A DNA stretch of 9,509 nt from Caldifarciminota bacterium. GTDB taxonomy: Bacteria; Hydrothermota; Tepidihabitantia; Tepidihabitantales; Tepidihabitantaceae. The stretch's first letter is position 1. Each line of letters opens with the position of its first letter. Under the pieces are notes generated by a model, which saw nothing but the letters and a program-made list of their open reading frames with translations, searched no databases and had not been told where the DNA came from. The stretch is from positions 1-9,509 of the forward strand of contig DSBX01000310.1 of assembly GCA_011049385.1 (NCBI GenBank), in the 5' to 3' direction. The position numbers and the translations under genes are program-made. Shown in pieces: positions 6,611-9,509 of this stretch.

Positions 6611-7237
6611 ATGGCGAAGGTAAACGTCGGCGTCCTGGCCTCGGGCCGCGGTTCAAACTTCGAAGCGCTCGCCCGGGCGCTCAGCCGTGACGTCTTCGAC
6701 GCCGGCATCCGCCTGGTCGTGAGCAACGTCCCGGACGCACCGGTGCTCAAACGCGCCGAAGCCCTCGAAATCCCCTGCGTCGTCATCAATCACCACGAGC
6801 ACAAGACCCGGCAGTCCTTCGAACTCGCGCTCATCAATGAGCTTGAACACCATGACATCGGGCTCGTCTGCCTCGCCGGCTTCATGCGCATCCTCTCCCC
6901 CACCTTCGTGGACCATTTCCGGGACCGGGTGATGAATGTCCATCCCTCGCTCCTGCCCGCCTTTGCCGGACTGCACGGCGAGGCGGTCCACACCGCGGTG
7001 ATCGAGGCCGGCGTGAAGGTGACCGGCTGTACCGTCCACTTCGTCACTGCCGAGGTTGACGCCGGGCCGATAATCGTCCAGCGGACCCTGCCGGTGCGCG
7101 AGGAAGATACACCCGCCTCGCTCGCCCTGCGCGTGCTCGTCGAGGAACACCAGGCCTACCCGGAAGCGGTCCGTCTCTTCGCCCAGGGCCTGCTCAAGGT
7201 CGAGGGCCGGCGCGTGCGCATCACCGGAACGCTGTGA
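6611..7237 (+). CDS. purN: Phosphoribosylglycinamide formyltransferase
   Basis: It transfers a formyl group from 10-formyl-tetrahydrofolate to GAR, the third step of purine synthesis, in the cytoplasm. Seen: 208 residues, the normal length. The phosphate-binding loop LASGRGSNFEAL lies at residues 9-20 (Gly12, Gly14, Ser15, Asn16). AGFMRILSP comes before the catalytic NVHPSLLPAF with Asn109 and His111, and DAGPIIVQ supplies Asp150; this matches the Asn-His-Asp triad of the family. The second-strand wording VVSNVPDAPVLKRAEALEIP is also typical. The start ATG coincides with the predicted transcription start of a strong promoter. Its stop overlaps the next gene start by 4 bases (GTGA). No other pur gene is visible. 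Confidence 0.96.
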   Translation: MAKVNVGVLASGRGSNFEALARALSRDVFDAGIRLVVSNVPDAPVLKRAEALEIPCVVINHHEHKTRQSFELALINELEHHDIGLVCLAGFMRILSPTFVDHFRDRVMNVHPSLLPAFAGLHGEAVHTAVIEAGVKVTGCTVHFVTAEVDAGPIIVQRTLPVREEDTPASLALRVLVEEHQAYPEAVRLFAQGLLKVEGRRVRITGTL

Positions 7238-8337
7238 AGACGCCGGTTCGGGTTGCGATCGTCGGTTGCGGGGCCCAGGCCCAACTCGCCCACATCCCGG
7301 CCCTGCGCCAGAACCGCAGCGTCGAAATCGTCGCGCTCTGCGACCCGGACATCCGCAAGATCAACCACCTGCGCCGGCTCCACGGCATCCCGCGCCACTT
7401 CCTCGACTTCGACGACCTGAACAGCGCCGAAGGCATTGACGCGGTCGTCATCGCCACGCCCAACCACCTCCACGCGCCGATGGCCATCGCCGCGATGGAG
7501 TACGGCAAGGACGTCCTCTGCGAAGTCCCGCTCGCGCTCAACAGCGAGGAAGCTCAGGCGATGGTCGCGACCGCGGAGCGGCTGGGCCGACGACTCTTCC
7601 CCTGTCTCAACACCCGGCTCCGGCCCGACGTCCAGACCATCCGCAAGTACATCGAGGGCGGCGAACTCGGCAACGTCTACTACTGCAAGACCGGCTGGCT
7701 CCAGGGCCGCGAGATGTGGTCCCTGGCCGGCTGGCGCGGCCAGCGCCTGCGCGCCGGCGGCGGCGCGTTTCTCAGCCTCGGCACGCCCCTGCTCGACTTC
7801 GCGCTCTGGCTGCTCCGGCCCCACACGCCCGAGTCCATCACCGGCGTCGTCCACCTCCGGCCCGGCCGGGCCGACGTCGAAGACACCGCCTTCGCGATGC
7901 TCCGGCTCAACGGCGGCGGCTCCGCCGCCGGAAGCCGCGCCAAGAGCGCGGGAGAAAGCGGAACATCTTCTGTCTCCAAGGGACTCCCGGCGCAGAGTGC
8001 CGGGGTCCTGCTCACGGTCGAGGTCGGCTGGAGCGTGACGCTGGAGAACGACTTCCGCTACTTCAACGCCTTCGGCTCGGCCGGCGCGGCCCTGCTCAAC
8101 CCCATCCAGATTCACAAGGAAATGCACGGACACCTCGTCAACGTCACCCCGCGCATTGCCGCCAAGGGGATGCAGAAGGCCTCCTACAAGCTCCTCAACG
8201 ACCTCTGGATAGACTCGCTGGTCCGCGACGTGCCGCAGGCAATCCCGGCCACCGACGCGCTCGCCATCAACCGGCTCGCCGACGCTTTCTACCGCTCGGC
8301 GACCGAGCACTGCGAAGTCAAGCTCTCTGAAACCTAG
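7234..8337 (+). CDS. Gfo/Idh/MocA-family oxidoreductase homologue with altered active site and an insert
   Basis: The family comprises NAD(P)-dependent dehydrogenases of sugars and related compounds. Seen in 367 residues: a Rossmann site VAIVGCGAQAQLAHIPAL (residues 7-24), Asp37 after the second strand, and ATPNHLHAPMAIAAM (74-88), all typical. The motif that is normally EKP reads Glu97-Val98-Pro99, so the usual catalytic/cofactor Lys is missing. The second motif reads GGGAFLSLGTPLLD (175-188), with Ser181 and Pro185 where family members usually carry Asp and His. Residues 230-257 form a hydrophilic Ser/Gly/Ala-rich insert between two strands (see separate entry). The GTG start overlaps the purN stop by 4 bases. 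The substrate is unknown; a binding-only or differently acting protein is possible. It lies between purN and lnt in an apparent operon. Confidence 0.88.
   Translation: MKTPVRVAIVGCGAQAQLAHIPALRQNRSVEIVALCDPDIRKINHLRRLHGIPRHFLDFDDLNSAEGIDAVVIATPNHLHAPMAIAAMEYGKDVLCEVPLALNSEEAQAMVATAERLGRRLFPCLNTRLRPDVQTIRKYIEGGELGNVYYCKTGWLQGREMWSLAGWRGQRLRAGGGAFLSLGTPLLDFALWLLRPHTPESITGVVHLRPGRADVEDTAFAMLRLNGGGSAAGSRAKSAGESGTSSVSKGLPAQSAGVLLTVEVGWSVTLENDFRYFNAFGSAGAALLNPIQIHKEMHGHLVNVTPRIAAKGMQKASYKLLNDLWIDSLVRDVPQAIPATDALAINRLADAFYRSATEHCEVKLSET
7911..8008 (+). repeat. In-frame hairpin-rich insert within the Gfo/Idh/MocA gene
   Basis: This stretch encodes about 28 extra residues (codons 230-257, bases 7921-8004) between NGGG and VLLTVEVGWS, where relatives normally have a short turn. 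It is built of successive inverted repeats: CGGCGGCGG (7911-7919) with CCGCCGCCG (7922-7930); CCGCGC (7935-7940) with GCGCGG (7946-7951); GGAGA (7951-7955) with TCTCC (7973-7977); and GGAC-t-CCCGGC (7981-7991) with GCCGGGGTCC (7999-8008). The middle part is less GC-rich than the gene around it. It keeps the frame open. It may be a small palindromic element inserted in the gene, or a simple loop expansion; no second copy was seen in this window. Confidence 0.5.
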
Positions 8338-8353
8338 TCTCCGCCGGCTCCTG

Positions 8354-9509
8354 TTGCTTACGGTCCCGGCCGCGGGCCTCAGTCTCGGCTTCGCACCCTT
8401 CCCGCTCCGGCCGCTGGCCCTGGTCGCGCTCATCCCTCTGCTTGCGCTCATCGAGGACCGCAACCGGCGCCGGGTCTTCCTCTGGGGCTGGCTCTACGGC
8501 ACCGTCGCCGCCGCCTTTCATCTCTGGTGGATATGGTTTCTGGTCATCCCGGTCGAACCGGTCACCCGGGTCCTGCTCAATATCGGCGTGACGGTACTCT
8601 TCGGCTATCTCGGCCTCTACGTCGGCGTCTTCGCGCTCGTCGTCCGGCGGCTCGGGCTCTGGACCGCGCCGCTGGTCTGGGCGCTACTCGAATACGCCCG
8701 CTCCACCCTCCAGGTCGCCTTCCCCTGGAACTTCATCGGCTACGCGATGACGCCCTACCTGCCATTTATCCAGCCCGCGGCCCTGGGCGGCGTGTACCTC
8801 GTCTCGGCCTGGGTCGTACTCATCAACCTGCTCGCCTGCCGGCTCATCCTGCCCCTGCACCGGCCGCTCCGCACCCGCATCGCTCCGGCGGTCGGGCTGG
8901 CGCTCGCCTTTGCGCTCCCGCTCGCGTTCTGGGCCGCGCGCAACCGCCCGCTTGAAACCTGGTTCCGCGTCGCCATCATCCAGCCCGACGTCGCGCCCGA
9001 CGACAAGGGCGACTGGGACTCGCGCGAGAAGATCCAGGCCGACCTCGTTCGGATGACCGGCGAAGCCTCGAAGGAAGAGCCGGACCTTATCATCTTCCCG
9101 GAGACCGCAACGCTCACCGACGTCACCCGCTCCTCCACCATCGGCACCGAACTCCGCGGCCTCGTGGACAGCCTCGACATCGAGATAGTCACCGGCACCC
9201 CGCTCTACGATGAGCCCCGCGGCACCTGGCACAACGGCGCAGTCGTACTCCGACCCGGTGAGGACTCGGTGCAACAACGGCACTACAAGCTCAGGCTGGT
9301 GCCGTTTTCCGAGAAGATACCGTACGTGGACGAAGTCCCGGTCCTCCGCCGCATCATCGGCACCGCGGACATGGGCAACTGGTCGCGGGGACGCGAACTC
9401 CGGGTGCTGGACTGGCGGCTCGGCACCGCCTCCGCCCTTGTCTGCTACGAAGCCATATTCCCGGACCTCACCCGCAAGTTCGTCCGCCTCGGTTCACGGC
9501 TCCACGCGG
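8354..9509 (+). CDS. lnt: Apolipoprotein N-acyltransferase (3' end outside window)
   Basis: Lnt is an inner-membrane enzyme that adds the third acyl chain to the N-terminal Cys of lipoproteins, from phospholipid. Seen: about 385 residues with an N-terminal block of hydrophobic segments (e.g. LALVALIPLLALIE, VLLNIGVTVLFGYLGLYVG, GLALAFALPLAFWAA), then a nitrilase-type domain beginning FRVAIIQPDVAPDD. All three catalytic residues are present: Glu in IIFPETAT (codon at 9101), Lys in HYKLRLVPFSE (9287) and Cys in ALVCYEAIFPD (9443). The Lys-to-Cys spacing of 52 residues equals that of the E. coli enzyme. TTG 8354 is the only canonical start near the N-terminus. A CTG at 8327, inside the end of the preceding gene, would give a better N-terminus (KPSLRRLLLLTVP, positively charged before the first membrane helix). 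It is third gene of the purN operon and is cut by the window end before the last membrane helix. Confidence 0.94.
   Translation, partial: MLTVPAAGLSLGFAPFPLRPLALVALIPLLALIEDRNRRRVFLWGWLYGTVAAAFHLWWIWFLVIPVEPVTRVLLNIGVTVLFGYLGLYVGVFALVVRRLGLWTAPLVWALLEYARSTLQVAFPWNFIGYAMTPYLPFIQPAALGGVYLVSAWVVLINLLACRLILPLHRPLRTRIAPAVGLALAFALPLAFWAARNRPLETWFRVAIIQPDVAPDDKGDWDSREKIQADLVRMTGEASKEEPDLIIFPETATLTDVTRSSTIGTELRGLVDSLDIEIVTGTPLYDEPRGTWHNGAVVLRPGEDSVQQRHYKLRLVPFSEKIPYVDEVPVLRRIIGTADMGNWSRGRELRVLDWRLGTASALVCYEAIFPDLTRKFVRLGSRLHA

Noticed and set aside
7156..8463. Minus-strand open frame (435 codons) opposite the purN-Gfo-lnt junctions
   Set aside because: It spans three real genes in antisense, including the overlaps between them, and has no family signature.

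Overview
The window is GC-rich (roughly two thirds G+C by eye) and densely coding, with eight genes, two of them cut by the window edges. It looks like chromosome of a Gram-negative-type (diderm) bacterium. A LolA-like periplasmic lipoprotein carrier and an apolipoprotein N-acyltransferase imply an outer membrane with lipoproteins, and xseA/xseB, rimO and purN are ordinary bacterial housekeeping genes. No phylum can be named from the sequence alone. No RNA gene, CRISPR array, transposase or phage gene was seen.

Left part (1-4092, minus strand). An apparent operon reads leftwards as xseA, xseB and a HerA-type FtsK-like ATPase, with a 1-4 base overlap and then a 9-base gap between genes. The two subunits of exonuclease VII are thus made with a DNA-translocase-type ATPase, which suggests a DNA end-processing or repair unit. 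A good promoter (TTGACC, 16 bases, TATAAT) sits at the 5' end of xseA. Upstream, also on the minus strand, is a 3-hydroxybutyryl/3-hydroxyacyl-CoA dehydrogenase with its own promoter and a strong Shine-Dalgarno sequence.

Right part (4200-9509, plus strand). A divergent promoter region (4093-4199) separates hbd from lolA, a hotdog-fold thioesterase and rimO, which are spaced 2 bases apart and then overlap by 4. After a 142-base gap that ends in a promoter, a second operon carries purN, a Gfo/Idh/MocA-type dehydrogenase homologue (4-base overlap) and lnt, which runs off the right edge. LolA and Lnt both belong to lipoprotein biogenesis although they lie in different operons.

Main points of interest. 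(1) The lolA and purN promoters place the predicted transcription start on or one base before the ATG, so these mRNAs look leaderless; the xseA promoter has the same geometry but meets an ATA where the start should be. (2) The Gfo/Idh/MocA protein lacks the usual Lys of the EKP motif and the usual Asp and His of its second motif. (3) The same gene carries an in-frame, Ser/Gly/Ala-rich 28-residue insert whose DNA folds into several consecutive hairpins. (4) ExoVII and HerA share an operon. No wholly new system is demonstrated; items 2-4 are the best candidates for follow-up.
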